From Rhodocyclaceae bacterium (GTDB lineage: Bacteria > Pseudomonadota > Gammaproteobacteria > Burkholderiales > Rhodocyclaceae): a DNA stretch of 64,000 nt. The stretch is taken from the NCBI GenBank assembly GCA_030681195.1, contig JAUXXJ010000026.1, positions 62,001-126,000 on the forward strand, written 5' to 3'. The notes beneath the pieces were generated by a model that saw only the letters and a program-made list of their open reading frames with translations, ran no database searches and had not been told where the DNA came from. Positions within the stretch are counted from its first letter, which is position 1. Every line of letters begins with the position of its first letter. Below are positions 54,680 to 64,000 of this stretch, one piece after another. The translations under genes and the position numbers were made by a program.

Positions 54680-54755
54680 TGGCGACCCCACGGGGATTCG
54701 AACCCCGGTTCACACCGTGAAAGGGTGTTGTCCTAGGCCTCTAGACGATAGGGTC
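54680..54755 (-). tRNA. tRNA-Glu (TTC)
   Basis: 76 nt including encoded CCA. Acceptor stem GACCCTA with TGGGGTC, anticodon stem-loop ACACC-CTTTCAC-GGTGT with anticodon TTC, and T arm with GTTCGAATC. It is 3' of tRNA-Ala in one transcript. Confidence 0.97.
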
Positions 54756-54763
54756 TTCGTCGT

Positions 54764-54839
<76 letters not shown>

Positions 54840-54900
54840 AAAAGAGAGGCCGCATTATATCGATACTAACGGCGCTGTAAACCTCTCTTGAAAAAATATT

Positions 54901-56301
54901 TCAGATTACTTTGCCGGGGTTCATCAGGGCGAGGGGGTCAAGTGCTTTTTTGATGCTGCGCATCAAGTCCATTTCAACGCTACTCTTGTAGCGCAGAATC
55001 TCTTCGCGCTTGAGTTGGCCGAGGCCATGCTCGGCAGAGATTGAGCCGTCGAGTGCATGGACAAGGTCATGCACGATGCGGTTGACCGCCGCTGTTTGTG
55101 CGATGAAGGCGGCGTTGTCCTGTGCGGCGGGCTTGGATTGGTTGTAGTGCAGGTTGCCATCGCCCAGATGACCGAAGCAGACGATTCGGACATCCGGAAA
55201 TGATGACGCGAGGGCCGCATTGCATTCGCCGATGAATTGCGGAATGCGCGAGACCGGCAAAGAAATGTCATGCTTGATCGACAGTCCTTCGATTTTTTGT
55301 GCTTCGGAAATGTTCTCGCGCAACGACCAGAGGGCTTGCGCTTGGGTGTCGCTTTGGGCGATGACGGCATCGCGTATCTCATCAGCCTCGGCCGCTTCGG
55401 CGAGTACTTCTTCCAGTGCGGCCGAGAGGTCGGTGGTCATGGTGTCGGTGAGTTCGATCAACACCTGCCAAGGGGATTGCTCACTCAATGGGTCGCGGGC
55501 GCTATGAATATGGGCCAGGACGAGTTCGAGGGAGGTGCGGTCGATCAGTTCAAAGGCGGTGATGCGTCCGCCGATATGCTCACGCAGGCGCTTCAGCAGC
55601 GAGACCGCCTTGGCGGGGCTGTCCAGCGAAGCCCATGCGGTTGCCGTCGAGCGCGGCGGCGAGAAGAGTTTGAGCACGGCGGCCGTGATCAGTCCGAGCG
55701 TGCCTTCTGCACCGACGAAGAGGTGTTTGAGGTCATAGCCGGTATTGTCCTTGCGCAGGCCACGCAGGCCGTTCCAGATGCGTCCGTCGGGCAAGACGAC
55801 TTCCAGGCCGAGGCACAATTCGCGGGTGTTGCCATAGCGCAGTACCTGCACGCCACCGGCATTGGTCGACAGGTTGCCGCCGATGGTGGCGGTGCCCTCG
55901 GCGGCGAGTGACAGCGGAAACAGTCGGCCGGCTTGTTCGGCGGCGGCTTGAACGGCTGCAAGGGTACAGCCGGCGTCGACCGTCAGCGTGTTGTTGTCGG
56001 TATCGATGGCGCGAATCCGGTTCAGGCGCGTGAGGCTGACAACGACTTCCCCGCAGATCGGTGTGGCACCGCCACACAGGCCGGTATTGCCGCCTTGCGG
56101 CACGATGGCAATGTGATGGGCGGTACATGCTTTGACGAGGGTAGCGACTTCTTCTGTGTTGGCGGGTTTCACCACGCACAGCGGTTGACCTTGATAGCGG
56201 CCACGCCAGTCGGTCGTGTAGGGGGCTGTGTCAAATGATTCGGTGAGTACGTGCGTTGCGCCAACAATACTTCGCAACTGATTCAAAAAGTCGGCGCTCA
56301 C
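54901..56301 (-). CDS. FAD-linked oxidase, GlcD/D-2-hydroxyacid dehydrogenase type
   Basis: 466 aa. FAD-binding PCMH domain ([56 protein letters not shown]) and a C-terminal FAD-oxidase domain ([24 protein letters not shown]). It oxidises a D-2-hydroxy acid such as D-lactate, D-2-hydroxyglutarate or glycolate; the exact substrate cannot be told from sequence. The GTG start overlaps the rimO stop region, and codons 1-5 (MSADF) are encoded by repeat copy 12. Confidence 0.92.
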   Translation of the reverse strand: MSADFLNQLRSIVGATHVLTESFDTAPYTTDWRGRYQGQPLCVVKPANTEEVATLVKACTAHHIAIVPQGGNTGLCGGATPICGEVVVSLTRLNRIRAIDTDNNTLTVDAGCTLAAVQAAAEQAGRLFPLSLAAEGTATIGGNLSTNAGGVQVLRYGNTRELCLGLEVVLPDGRIWNGLRGLRKDNTGYDLKHLFVGAEGTLGLITAAVLKLFSPPRSTATAWASLDSPAKAVSLLKRLREHIGGRITAFELIDRTSLELVLAHIHSARDPLSEQSPWQVLIELTDTMTTDLSAALEEVLAEAAEADEIRDAVIAQSDTQAQALWSLRENISEAQKIEGLSIKHDISLPVSRIPQFIGECNAALASSFPDVRIVCFGHLGDGNLHYNQSKPAAQDNAAFIAQTAAVNRIVHDLVHALDGSISAEHGLGQLKREEILRYKSSVEMDLMRSIKKALDPLALMNPGKVI

Positions 56302-56309
56302 GAGACGGC
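56286..56309 (-). repeat. 24-bp dispersed repeat, copy 12 (3 mismatches, spans a gene junction)
   Basis: Covers the last codons and stop of rimO and the GTG start plus the first codons of the FAD oxidase, so the element supplies the start codon. Confidence 0.8.
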
Positions 56310-57641
56310 AACTATTTCAGCGTACAGATCATGCACGTCGCAATCGGTGACCGTGACCTCAACAAACTCACCAATGTCGAGATTATGCCCATCGGTAATG
56401 TAGACGAGGCCGTCGATATCCGGTGCGTCCCCTTCGCTACGGGCGATTGCGCCTTCCTCGTCAATGTCATCGACCAGTACCGTCATGGTGCGGCCGATCT
56501 TTGCTTCGAGGCGTTGCGTGGATATGTCTTCCTGATGACGCATCAGACGCGCCTTGCGTTCCTCGCGAACGGCATCGGGCAGCGCGCCGGGCAGGGCGTT
56601 CGCGGCAGCCCCTTCGACAGGTGAATAGGAGAAGGCCCCGACACGATCCAGCTGGGCAACATCGAGGAAATCGAGCAGTTCGTTGAACTCATTCTCCGTC
56701 TCACCGGGGAAGCCGGTGATGAAGGTCGAGCGGATGGTCAGGTCGGGGACGACCTTGCGCCAACCAGCAATGCGCTCAAGCACCTTGTCGACATCGCCGG
56801 GACGTTTCATCAGTTTAAGAATGCGCGGACTGGCGTGCTGAAAGGGCACATCGAGGTAGGGCAGCAGTTTGCCCTCGGCCATCAGCGGCAGCAGGTCATC
56901 GACGCTGGGGTAGGGATAGACGTAATGCAGGCGGACCCAGATGCCGAGTTCGCCCAGTTCCTTGCACAATTCGTATAGCCGTGTCTTGACCGGCTTGCCA
57001 CCGACAAAGCCGGTGCGGTACTTGACGTCGACGCCATAGGCGCTGGTGTCCTGCGAGATGATCAACAACTCGCGCACGCCCGCATCCGCCAGCGTTTCGG
57101 CTTCCTTGAGTACTTCGCCAATCGGGCGGCTGACCAGATCGCCACGCAGGCTCGGGATGATGCAGAAGCTGCAACGATGATTGCAGCCTTCGGAAATCTT
57201 CAGGTAGGCGTAGTGATCCGGGGTGAGGCGAATGCCTTGCGGCGGCACCAGATCGACGAAAGGATCATGCTGCGGGGGCAGGTGGGCGTGGACGGCATCC
57301 ATGACCTCCTGTAACGCGTGAGGGCCAGTGACGGCAAGCACGCTCGGATGCGTGTCCTGCACGATGGTGCCCTTGGCGCCGAGGCAGCCGGTGACGATGA
57401 CCTTGCCGTTCTCGGCAAGCGCTTCGCCAATGGCATCGAGCGATTCCTCGACGGCGGCGTCGATGAAGCCACAGGTGTTGACGACAACGAGATCGGCGCC
57501 GTCATAGCTGCCAGAGATTGCATAACCCTCGGCACGCAGGCGCGTGAGGATCTGTTCGGCATCGCTGGCGGCCTTGGGGCAGCCGAGCGAAACGAATCCG
57601 ACTTGTGGGACGTGTGGTTTCCCCAGTTTCTTGATGCCCAC
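56298..57641 (-). CDS. rimO: Ribosomal protein S12 methylthiotransferase RimO
   Basis: 447 aa. MTTase N-domain ([17 protein letters not shown]), radical SAM cluster motif CNHRCSFC and a C-terminal TRAM domain. It methylthiolates the conserved Asp of ribosomal protein S12. GTG at 57641 overlaps the phaR stop by one base, so it is coupled to phaR; a longer upstream frame is rejected because the family begins near [14 protein letters not shown]. Confidence 0.97.
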   Translation of the reverse strand: MGIKKLGKPHVPQVGFVSLGCPKAASDAEQILTRLRAEGYAISGSYDGADLVVVNTCGFIDAAVEESLDAIGEALAENGKVIVTGCLGAKGTIVQDTHPSVLAVTGPHALQEVMDAVHAHLPPQHDPFVDLVPPQGIRLTPDHYAYLKISEGCNHRCSFCIIPSLRGDLVSRPIGEVLKEAETLADAGVRELLIISQDTSAYGVDVKYRTGFVGGKPVKTRLYELCKELGELGIWVRLHYVYPYPSVDDLLPLMAEGKLLPYLDVPFQHASPRILKLMKRPGDVDKVLERIAGWRKVVPDLTIRSTFITGFPGETENEFNELLDFLDVAQLDRVGAFSYSPVEGAAANALPGALPDAVREERKARLMRHQEDISTQRLEAKIGRTMTVLVDDIDEEGAIARSEGDAPDIDGLVYITDGHNLDIGEFVEVTVTDCDVHDLYAEIVAVS

Positions 57642-58210
57642 TATTTCTTTTTCTCGGGTGCTTCGTGTGTATTTTCGGGCTGATGCGGGAACTGGAAGCC
57701 GGTGAACATCTTCTTCGTCTGTTCCTGGATGTTTTCCTGCATCTGGTGGAACATGTTCTGGCTCTGTTCGACGTAGGTGCCCATCATCTGCTGCATGGCA
57801 GGGCCCTGAAAATTCAGGAACTGCGCCCACATGTCCTTGTTCATGACGGGATTGCCGCCGTAGAGGCTCTTGGTTTGCTCCTGCAATTTTCGCTGCATGT
57901 CGGCAAAGGCCGTGATGTTGTTCTCAAGATACTGGCCCATCATGCCCTGCATGGCATTGCCATAGAAGCGGATCATCTGCGACAGCAGGTCGGAGGTGAA
58001 CATCGGTGCGCCACCGGCTTCCTCTTCAAGAATGATCTGCAACAGGATGCTGCGGGTCAGATCGTCGCCGGTCTTGGCATCCACCACACGAAACCCCTCA
58101 TGCTTGAGCACGAGCTCCTTGACGTCGCTCAGGGTGATGTAGGTGCTGGTACGCGTGTCGTAAAGACGGCGGTTCGGGTATTTTTTAATCAGGCGAACCT
58201 GCTCGACCAT
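57641..58210 (-). CDS. phaR: Polyhydroxyalkanoate synthesis repressor PhaR
   Basis: 189 aa. The N-terminal PHB/PHA accumulation DNA-binding domain ([29 protein letters not shown]) is followed by PHB_acc repeats rich in Met and Gln ([37 protein letters not shown]). It binds PHB granules and represses phasin and PHB genes. It lies 62 bp after phaB in the phaC-phaB-phaR order. Confidence 0.96.
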   Translation of the reverse strand: MVEQVRLIKKYPNRRLYDTRTSTYITLSDVKELVLKHEGFRVVDAKTGDDLTRSILLQIILEEEAGGAPMFTSDLLSQMIRFYGNAMQGMMGQYLENNITAFADMQRKLQEQTKSLYGGNPVMNKDMWAQFLNFQGPAMQQMMGTYVEQSQNMFHQMQENIQEQTKKMFTGFQFPHQPENTHEAPEKKK

Positions 58211-58272
58211 GGTATTTCCTCCTCAGTGAGTGCGGCGCCACTTCTGCAAGCAGCGCCGCCATTCATTGCTTC

Positions 58273-59016
58273 TTACTGCAAATACAGGCCGCCGTTGATG
58301 TTGAGCGTGGCGCCCGTCATATAACCGGCCAGATCGGAGGCGAGATAGGAGCACAGGGCGCCCATTTCTTCCGGCTTGGCCAGACGCTTCATCGGGATGG
58401 TGTCGACGATGCTCTTCAGCACGTCTTCACGAATCGCCATGACCATCTTGGTGGCGACATAGCCCGGGGCAACGGCGTTGACCGTCACGCCCTTGGTGGC
58501 GAGCTCCTGAGCCAATGCCTTGGTGAAGCCAATCACACCGGCCTTGGCGGCGGAGTAGTTGGCTTGGCCAGCCTGGCCCTTGACGCCGTTGACGGACGAG
58601 ATGTTGATGATGCGGCCAAAGCCGCGCTCGGCCATCTTGGCGGAAACCTGCTTGGTCACGTTGAACAGCGAGGTCAGGTTGGTGGAGATGACGGCATCCC
58701 ACTGATCCTTTTCCATCTTGGCGAACATCTTGTCGCGTGTGATACCGGCGTTGTTAACCAGAATGTCGACCGGTCCGGCCTTGGCTTCGGCTTCGGCCAC
58801 CATGGCCTTGCAGGATTCGATGTCGGCGACGTCGCCGGCGACACAGACGAAGTCCTTGAAGCCGGCGGCTTCCATTTCCTTCAGCCACTCATCCTTGTTG
58901 TCGAACTGGGGGTGATACGCAGCGACGACCTTGTGGCCGTCCTTGGCGAATGCCTGACAAATGGCAGTGCCGAGGCCGCCCATGGCGCCGGTGACGAAAG
59001 CGATACGTTGAGTCAT
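58273..59016 (-). CDS. phaB: Acetoacetyl-CoA reductase
   Basis: 247 aa short-chain dehydrogenase. NADPH-binding VTGAMGGLGTAICQAF, NNAGITRD and catalytic S-x12-YSAAK (NISSVNGVKGQAGQANYSAAK). It reduces acetoacetyl-CoA to (R)-3-hydroxybutyryl-CoA for PHB. It lies 60 bp after phaC. Confidence 0.96.
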   Translation of the reverse strand: MTQRIAFVTGAMGGLGTAICQAFAKDGHKVVAAYHPQFDNKDEWLKEMEAAGFKDFVCVAGDVADIESCKAMVAEAEAKAGPVDILVNNAGITRDKMFAKMEKDQWDAVISTNLTSLFNVTKQVSAKMAERGFGRIINISSVNGVKGQAGQANYSAAKAGVIGFTKALAQELATKGVTVNAVAPGYVATKMVMAIREDVLKSIVDTIPMKRLAKPEEMGALCSYLASDLAGYMTGATLNINGGLYLQ

Positions 59017-59076
59017 GATCTTCCTTTCCCTTGTTGTGGTTGATATTGTTGTTGCTGTTACTCTGCTGTTGCGGTG

Positions 59077-60678
59077 TTAAGCTTTTTCCTTGACGTAGCG
59101 TCCGGGTGCGGGTTCGCCCGGCGGATATTTTTTGCTGCCGAGGCGTCCGCGTGCCGGCATTTCGCCATCGGCAAATTGTTTGAGCCAGTCGGTCCAACCC
59201 TGCCACCAGCTGCCCTTGTTCTCGGTTGCGGCGGCAAACCATTCATCCGGCTTGGTGCTGTCGCTGTCGCCCATCCAGTGGCTGCGCTTGTTCTTGACGG
59301 CGGGGTTGATCACACCCGCAATGTGGCCGGAGGCGCCCAGCACGAAGGTCGTCTTGCCGCCCAGCAGCTTGCGGCCGAAATAGGACGATTGCCAGGGAAC
59401 GATGTGATCCTCGCGCGTGGCCAGCATGTAGGTGGGCATATCGACCTTGCCCAGATCGACACGCGTGCCGCACATCACCAGCTTGCCGGGTTCGCGCAGG
59501 CTGTTCTCCAGATAGAGATTGCGCAGATACCAGGCGGCGAAAGGGCCGGGCAGGTTGGTCGAATCCGAGTTCCAGTAGAGCAGATCAAAGGCGGCGGGCT
59601 TGTTGCCCTTGAGGTAGTTGCCGACGACGTATTGCCAAATCAAGTCATTGGCGCGCAGGGCAGAGAAGGTGGACGAGAGTTCGCGGCCAGTCAGCAGGCC
59701 GCCCTTGCCAATGGTGGCTTCGCGCTGGGCAACGGCTTGCTCATCGACAAAGCAGCCGATTTCGCCGGTGTCGGTAAAGTCGAGCAGGGTGGTCAGCAGC
59801 GTGAGCGAGGCCACCGGATCATCGCCGCGGGCGCGCAGCACGGCCAGGGCCGAGCTCAGGATGGTGCCGCCGACGCAGAAGCCGAGGGCATTGATCTTGG
59901 CGCACTTGCTGATTTCCTGCACGACCTTGATGGCGGTCAGCGGGCCATGCTCAAGATAATCGTCCCACTTCAGATGTCCTTGTGCTTCCTTGGGGTTGCG
60001 CCATGACATCAGGAAGACGGTGTGCCCTTGCGCAACGGCATAGCGCACGAAGGAGTTTTCCGGCTGCAGGTCGAGGATGTAATACTTGTTGATGCAGGGC
60101 GGCACGATCAGCAGCGGGCGCTTGGCCACCGTGTCGGTCAGCGGGCTGTACTGGACCAACTGGAACAGTTCATTCTCGAAAACCACGGCGCCGGCGGTAA
60201 TCGCAAGATTGCGGCCCACTTCGAAGACGCTTTCGTCGGTCATCGAAATGCGGCCTTTTTCAAGGTCGGCGATCAGGTTCTGCAGGCCGAGCTTGATGCT
60301 CTCGCCCTTGGTTTCAAGGGCTTTCTGGATGAATTCCGGATTGGTGGCCGCAAAGTTGGATGGGGCGAGTGCGTCGATGATCTGGCGCGTGGCGAATTGC
60401 ATTCGGCTTTTTGCCAGGTCATCCTGGGCGGGGGCCGTATCGGCCATTTTCTTCAGATACTGCGAATTCAGCAAATAGGCCTGGTGCAAATAGTCGTAGA
60501 TCGGGCTGCTGGCCCATGCGGGATGGGAAAAACGCTTGTCGCCCGGCTCAGGCTGGACGAGGGGCGTGCTTTCCCCCTCTTTCTTCTGCAGCATCGATTG
60601 CCACAAGGCCGCATGTTTCTCGCGCCATTCGTTTTGCAGGGCGAGCAATGCGGGATCGGGGGCGGGAAACGAAGTCAT
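59077..60678 (-). CDS. phaC: Class I polyhydroxyalkanoate synthase
   Basis: 533 aa, slightly short for class I. The lipase-like box is GFCVGG with the catalytic Cys; the Asp is in TREDHIVPW and the His in GASGHIAGVINP. It polymerises hydroxyacyl-CoA at the granule. No thiolase (phaA) gene lies in the window. A promoter before it is not obvious. Confidence 0.96.
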   Translation of the reverse strand: MTSFPAPDPALLALQNEWREKHAALWQSMLQKKEGESTPLVQPEPGDKRFSHPAWASSPIYDYLHQAYLLNSQYLKKMADTAPAQDDLAKSRMQFATRQIIDALAPSNFAATNPEFIQKALETKGESIKLGLQNLIADLEKGRISMTDESVFEVGRNLAITAGAVVFENELFQLVQYSPLTDTVAKRPLLIVPPCINKYYILDLQPENSFVRYAVAQGHTVFLMSWRNPKEAQGHLKWDDYLEHGPLTAIKVVQEISKCAKINALGFCVGGTILSSALAVLRARGDDPVASLTLLTTLLDFTDTGEIGCFVDEQAVAQREATIGKGGLLTGRELSSTFSALRANDLIWQYVVGNYLKGNKPAAFDLLYWNSDSTNLPGPFAAWYLRNLYLENSLREPGKLVMCGTRVDLGKVDMPTYMLATREDHIVPWQSSYFGRKLLGGKTTFVLGASGHIAGVINPAVKNKRSHWMGDSDSTKPDEWFAAATENKGSWWQGWTDWLKQFADGEMPARGRLGSKKYPPGEPAPGRYVKEKA

Positions 60679-60767
60679 GCGCGGGCTACCTACGAGATGG
60701 CAAGGGTGAGATTCTGCAATGCAGCATAGTTGCTGTCAATGGTCACGGTTAGCCTCGCTTAGGCGGG

Positions 60768-61496
60768 TTATTGGCGCCAAATCAGGCTTGCCATACGCCC
60801 CGTCGTGCCATCGCGACGGTAGGAGAAAAAACGGTCGGCATCGCCCGCCGTGCAAAAGTCGGCGCCGGTGATACGGCTAATGCCCATCGCTTCCAGTCGG
60901 AATCGGGCCAATGCGTAGAGATCGCATCGCCATTTGCCGTGCGGTCGGGCAGCAAAGGCTGCGGCGGCCGCCCTGTTGTGAGTGACGAAGGCTTCGCGCA
61001 CCTCGCCGCCGACCTCGAAGTTTTCCGCGCCGATGGCCGGGCCGAGCCAGGCCATAAGCTGCGCGCCGGGCAGGTTCATGGCGGCGACCGTCGTTTCGAT
61101 CACACCGGCGGCCAAGCCGCGCCAGCCGGCATGTGCGGCCGCCACAACCGTGCCGGCATCGTCGCACAGCAGCACGGGCAGGCAGTCGGCGGTCAGCACC
61201 GCACAAACCACGCCCGGCTGCCGAGTGAAGGCGGCATCCGCTTCCGTACCGGCGACGGCGGTGGCGGCATCAAGGCAGTGCGTGCCATGTACTTGCTTGA
61301 GCCAGACAGGTTCGTCGGGCAGGTGCGTACGCAACAGGCGGCGGTTTTCAGCCACGGCCGCTGGCGCGTCGCCGACATGATCGCCGAGATTGAGACTCGC
61401 ATAGGGGGCGATGCTGACGCCGCCGCTTCGTGTGGTCTGGATTGCCTGCACGTTGGACGGTGCCGGCCAGTCGGGAATGATGAATTCAGGCTTCAC
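60768..61496 (-). CDS. pgeF: Peptidoglycan editing factor PgeF (YfiH/DUF152 laccase-like)
   Basis: 242 aa. Family motifs: VLTADCLPVLLCD (Cys ligand), AAHAGWRGLAAGV (His ligand) and the terminal RFFSYRRDG. E. coli YfiH removes mis-added amino acids from peptidoglycan precursors; older annotations say polyphenol oxidase. The GTG start at 61496 overlaps the rluD end by 11 nt, so the two are coupled. A degenerate repeat copy (20/24) at 60854-60877 falls in a conserved region and may be coincidence. Confidence 0.93.
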   Translation of the reverse strand: MKPEFIIPDWPAPSNVQAIQTTRSGGVSIAPYASLNLGDHVGDAPAAVAENRRLLRTHLPDEPVWLKQVHGTHCLDAATAVAGTEADAAFTRQPGVVCAVLTADCLPVLLCDDAGTVVAAAHAGWRGLAAGVIETTVAAMNLPGAQLMAWLGPAIGAENFEVGGEVREAFVTHNRAAAAAFAARPHGKWRCDLYALARFRLEAMGISRITGADFCTAGDADRFFSYRRDGTTGRMASLIWRQ

Positions 61497-62424
61497 GCAG
61501 AGCCTCCAGCAGGGCGGCGAAGTCGGCCGGTAATGGGGATTCCCAGGCCATCTCCTGATGCGATGCCGGATGGACGAGCGCGAGGCGAAGCGCATGCAGT
61601 GCCTGGCGCGGGAAAGAATCCAGCAGCACATCGCCACATTTGGACTTGCCATAGACCGGGTCGCCAATGAGCGGATGAGCAATGCTCGCCATGTGCACGC
61701 GAATCTGGTGCGTGCGGCCGGTATCGAGGCGGCATTCGATCAGCGTGCAGCGGGAAAAGCGTTCCAGTACGGCATAGTGGGTGCGGGCTTCCTTGCCGCC
61801 GTGCTTGACGATGGCCATCTTGGTGCGCTGGACCGGATGTCTGCCCAGCGGCGCATCGACCGTCCCGCCAGCGCCGACTTTTCCATGCACCAGGGCAAGA
61901 TAATGACGCTTCACCGTGCGTGCCTGCAGTTGGCGCACCAGATCGGTCTGGCTCGCGAGCGTCTTGGCGACGACGAGCAGGCCCGAGGTGTCCTTGTCGA
62001 GGCGATGGACGATGCCGGCGCGCGGGACGGCGGCCAATTCGGGGGCGTGGTGGAGCAGGGCGTTCATCAGTGTGCCATGCGCGTTGCCGTTGCCGGGGTG
62101 GACCACCAGTCCGGCCGGCTTGTCGATGACGAGGAGGTCGGCATCCTCGTAAACGATTGTCAGCGGAATGTCTTCGGCGACGTCGGCAAAAGTTGGCGCT
62201 GGCAGGACGGCAATGGTGAGGCGCTCACCGCCCCAGACCTTGTGCTTGGCCTCGGCGCAGGCATCATCGAGGGTGATCAGCCCCTCCTTCAGCCAGTTCT
62301 GCAGGCGGCTGCGCGAGTGTTCGGGAAACAGGCGGGCGAGGGCGGCATCCAGTCGCTGGCCGGCACAGTCGGACGGTACGGTGATTTCGCTATAATCGGC
62401 CGATCTTATTGAGGGTTCGCTCAT
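61486..62424 (-). CDS. rluD: 23S rRNA pseudouridine synthase RluD
   Basis: 312 aa. S4 domain (about 20-75) and catalytic RluA-type domain with AGIVHRLDKDTSGLLVVAKT (catalytic Asp). It makes pseudouridines 1911/1915/1917 in 23S rRNA. Two repeat copies lie in frame: one encodes AVLPAPTF between the S4 and catalytic domains, the other KVGAGGTVDA in antisense orientation. ATG at 62424 is adjacent to the divergent bamD ATG, so promoters of each lie inside the other gene. Confidence 0.95.
   Translation of the reverse strand: MSEPSIRSADYSEITVPSDCAGQRLDAALARLFPEHSRSRLQNWLKEGLITLDDACAEAKHKVWGGERLTIAVLPAPTFADVAEDIPLTIVYEDADLLVIDKPAGLVVHPGNGNAHGTLMNALLHHAPELAAVPRAGIVHRLDKDTSGLLVVAKTLASQTDLVRQLQARTVKRHYLALVHGKVGAGGTVDAPLGRHPVQRTKMAIVKHGGKEARTHYAVLERFSRCTLIECRLDTGRTHQIRVHMASIAHPLIGDPVYGKSKCGDVLLDSFPRQALHALRLALVHPASHQEMAWESPLPADFAALLEALREA
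61859..61882 (+). repeat. 24-bp dispersed repeat, copy 13 (in frame in rluD, antisense, 1 mismatch)
   Basis: Encodes KVGAGGTV on the gene strand, in a variable loop of the catalytic domain. Confidence 0.85.
62188..62211 (-). repeat. 24-bp dispersed repeat, copy 14 (in frame in rluD, sense, 2 mismatches)
   Basis: Encodes AVLPAPTF in the linker after the S4 domain, the same reading frame as copies 7 and 9. Two copies in one gene, 305 bp apart, in opposite orientation. Confidence 0.82.
62391..62396 (+). promoter_or_regulatory. -10 element of the bamD promoter inside rluD
   Basis: TATAAT, 29 nt before the bamD ATG; no good -35 at 17 bp. GAGGG at 62411-62415 is the ribosome-binding site. Confidence 0.5.
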
Positions 62425-62425
62425 C

Positions 62426-63220
62426 ATGCGTAGTTTAGCCTCCCTGCTTGCCTTCCTTTTGCTCACCCTTTCCGCCGGTTGCGGCCTGTTGCCCGATCAG
62501 GTCGATGAAACTGCTGGCTGGTCCGCCAACAAGCTGTATGCCGAAGCCAAGTCGGCGATGGGCGAGGGCGCCTATGACAAGGCGGTCAAGTATTTCGAGA
62601 AGCTTGAAGCGCGCTATCCCTATGGCCGTTTTGCGCAACAGTCCCAGCTTGAGGTGGCCTACGCCTACTACAAGCAGCAGGAGAAGGCTTCGGCCATTGC
62701 CGCTTGCGACCGTTTTATCCGCCTCCATCCCAATCATCCGAACGTCGACTACGCCTACTACCTGAAGGGGCTGGTGGACTTCAATGAAGACCTCGGCATG
62801 ATGGGCCACCTCAGCATGCAGGATCTGACCGAGCGCGATCCGAAGGCGGCGGCCGAGTCCTTCGAAGCCTTCAAGGCGCTGGTCAATAAATTCCCGGAGA
62901 GCAAGTACGCCAAGGATGCCACCTTGCGCATGGCCTATCTGGTGAATGCGCTGGCTTCGCATGAGGTGCATGTGGCCCACTATTACATGCGCCGCGGGGC
63001 CTATGTGGCTGCTGCGAATCGTGCCCAGACGACACTCAAGACCTACCCGGATGCGCCCGCTAATGAAGAAGCGCTGTTCATCATGGTCAAGGCCTACGAT
63101 GCGCTGGCCATGAACGACCTGCGCGACGATGCCGAGCGCGTGATGAAGAAGAATTTCCCCAACAGCGAGTACTACAAGCGAGGCCTGAACCGCGACGTGC
63201 CGTGGTGGAAGCTCTGGTAG
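62426..63220 (+). CDS. bamD: Outer-membrane assembly lipoprotein BamD
   Basis: 264 aa. Lipoprotein signal with LSAGC lipobox (Cys near residue 19), then TPR repeats (YAEAKSAMGEGAYDKAVKYFEKLEARYPYGRFAQQSQLEVAYAYY). It is an essential subunit of the BAM complex that inserts beta-barrel proteins. It starts 1 bp from rluD in the opposite direction and ends 1 bp before rlmB. Confidence 0.97.
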   Translation: MRSLASLLAFLLLTLSAGCGLLPDQVDETAGWSANKLYAEAKSAMGEGAYDKAVKYFEKLEARYPYGRFAQQSQLEVAYAYYKQQEKASAIAACDRFIRLHPNHPNVDYAYYLKGLVDFNEDLGMMGHLSMQDLTERDPKAAAESFEAFKALVNKFPESKYAKDATLRMAYLVNALASHEVHVAHYYMRRGAYVAAANRAQTTLKTYPDAPANEEALFIMVKAYDALAMNDLRDDAERVMKKNFPNSEYYKRGLNRDVPWWKLW

Positions 63221-63221
63221 G

Positions 63222-63959
63222 CTAACTTCTCTGGCGGCGTGCCTCAAACAGGCAAATGCCGCTGGCCACTGACACGTTGAGGCTTTCCACCGAGCCGAAC
63301 ATCGGAATCTTCGCCAGTTCGTCGCAGGTGTCGCGTGTCAGGCGCCGCAATCCTTCCCCCTCTGCCCCGAGTACCCAGGCGAGCGCGCCTTTCTGCTCGA
63401 TGGCGTAGAGATCCCTGGTCGCTTCGCCGGCGGCACCGATGGTCCAGATGCCGCGTTCCTTGATCTCGCGCAGACTGCGGGCGAGATTGGTGACAACGAT
63501 GTAGGGCACCGTATCAGCCGCGCCACTCGCCACCTTGATCGCCGTGGCATTGAGGCCGCAGGCGCGATCCTTGGGCGCGATGACGGCATGGGCGCCGGCC
63601 GCATCGGCGACGCGCAGGCATGCGCCAAGATTGTGCGGATCGGTCACACCATCCAGCACCAGCAGCAGGGCCGGTTCGCTCAGACCATCCAGCACATCGT
63701 CAACAGTCACGAATTTCTGTTGTGCAGACACCTTGGCGACTACGCCCTGATGCCGCTCGCCCTTCGCCATGCCATCCAGCCTTGCAGTATCGACGCTGAC
63801 GAGTCGCACGCTGCGGGATTCGGCTAACTGCACCAGATCGCGGCTGCGTCCATCCTGGCGAGCGGCGGCAAGATAAATCTCACGCACGCCCTCCGGGTCG
63901 TGGCGCAGCTTGGCTGTTATGGCGTGAAAGCCGTAGATCAGACGTGACTCATCGGCCAT
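63222..63959 (-). CDS. rlmB: 23S rRNA (guanosine-2'-O-)-methyltransferase RlmB
   Basis: 245 aa SpoU/TrmH family. Motifs [29 protein letters not shown] and [21 protein letters not shown] are intact; N-terminal substrate-binding domain [13 protein letters not shown]. It methylates G2251 in the P loop of 23S rRNA. It ends 1 bp from bamD in convergent orientation. Confidence 0.96.
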   Translation of the reverse strand: MADESRLIYGFHAITAKLRHDPEGVREIYLAAARQDGRSRDLVQLAESRSVRLVSVDTARLDGMAKGERHQGVVAKVSAQQKFVTVDDVLDGLSEPALLLVLDGVTDPHNLGACLRVADAAGAHAVIAPKDRACGLNATAIKVASGAADTVPYIVVTNLARSLREIKERGIWTIGAAGEATRDLYAIEQKGALAWVLGAEGEGLRRLTRDTCDELAKIPMFGSVESLNVSVASGICLFEARRQRS

Positions 63960-64000
63960 GTTTGATCACGCGATACTGCGCGGTCATGCGATGGGTCTGG
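63960..64000 (-). other. Window edge, possible 3' end of an upstream gene
   Basis: Only 41 bp. A minus-strand frame runs into rlmB and stops a few codons inside it, which could be the end of an overlapping gene. Another frame stops within the stretch (RPIA then TGA). Too short to assign; rnr is often upstream of rlmB, but nothing here proves it. Confidence 0.15.

Noticed and set aside
60854..60877. 20/24 match to the dispersed repeat in pgeF
   Set aside because: It falls in a region conserved in PgeF proteins and in another frame from the linker copies, so it may be chance; not counted among the fourteen.
62549..62571. Partial match (AAGTCGGCGATGGGCGAGGGC) in bamD
   Set aside because: Lacks the conserved ends of the repeat and lies in a TPR helix.

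Overview
The window reads as chromosome of a GC-rich betaproteobacterium, most likely Rhodocyclales (Dechloromonas/Azonexus-like). This is inferred from gene content: PHB synthesis genes with phaR, a complete glyoxylate-shunt set with aceK, many c-di-GMP and hybrid sensor proteins, bacteriohemerythrins, and a multi-subunit molybdoenzyme with c-type cytochromes. I see no insertion sequence, prophage or CRISPR array. Two tRNA genes (Glu, Ala) lie at 54.7-54.8 kb.

Layout. 1-4.4 kb: a probable light/B12-regulated module. A MerR-type regulator with a cobalamin-binding domain sits beside a FAD amine-oxidase-like protein, a pyridoxamine-oxidase-fold protein, a SOUL heme-binding protein, a DUF2189-type membrane protein and a 45-aa peptide. 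Copies of an 11-13 bp operator (TGTCTAGGACA type) lie on four promoters. 4.5-28 kb: central metabolism (aceB, aceA, icd, a monomeric IDH and aceK) with two kinases, a GGDEF-EAL protein, rhlE, rraA, clpSA and cspA between. 28-38 kb: a signalling block with a hybrid kinase, a hemerythrin-LuxR fusion, two HD-GYP proteins, a diguanylate cyclase and a hemerythrin-histidine kinase.

38.5-50.8 kb: one long minus-strand operon. It encodes a secreted 106-aa protein, a pentaheme lipoprotein cytochrome, a Tat-exported molybdopterin oxidoreductase, two four-cluster ferredoxin subunits, a TorD-type chaperone, a NrfD-type quinone-interacting membrane subunit, a tetraheme-type cytochrome, a 93-aa protein, a sensor kinase with a periplasmic CxxCH heme motif, and a sigma-54 response regulator. 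Directly upstream lies a secreted methionine-rich repeat peptide gene. Near-canonical sigma-54 promoters precede the Met-rich gene and the hemerythrin-kinase/HD-GYP operon. The same 17-bp element lies upstream of both (16/17 identical). I infer one redox-responsive regulon: heme kinase, sigma-54 activator, Met-rich peptide, molybdoenzyme and hemerythrin/c-di-GMP branch.

51-64 kb: housekeeping and storage genes: apeB, a diguanylate cyclase, tRNAs, a GlcD-type oxidase, rimO, phaR, phaB, phaC, pgeF, rluD, bamD, rlmB.

Across the whole window a 24-bp sequence recurs (starts GCCGTCCCGCC, ends GCGCCGACTTTT). There are fourteen copies with at most four mismatches, on both strands, mostly at gene ends and also in frame inside linkers of coding sequences. 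It behaves like a DNA-uptake-type or REP-type genome signature and is the most unusual sequence-level feature here.
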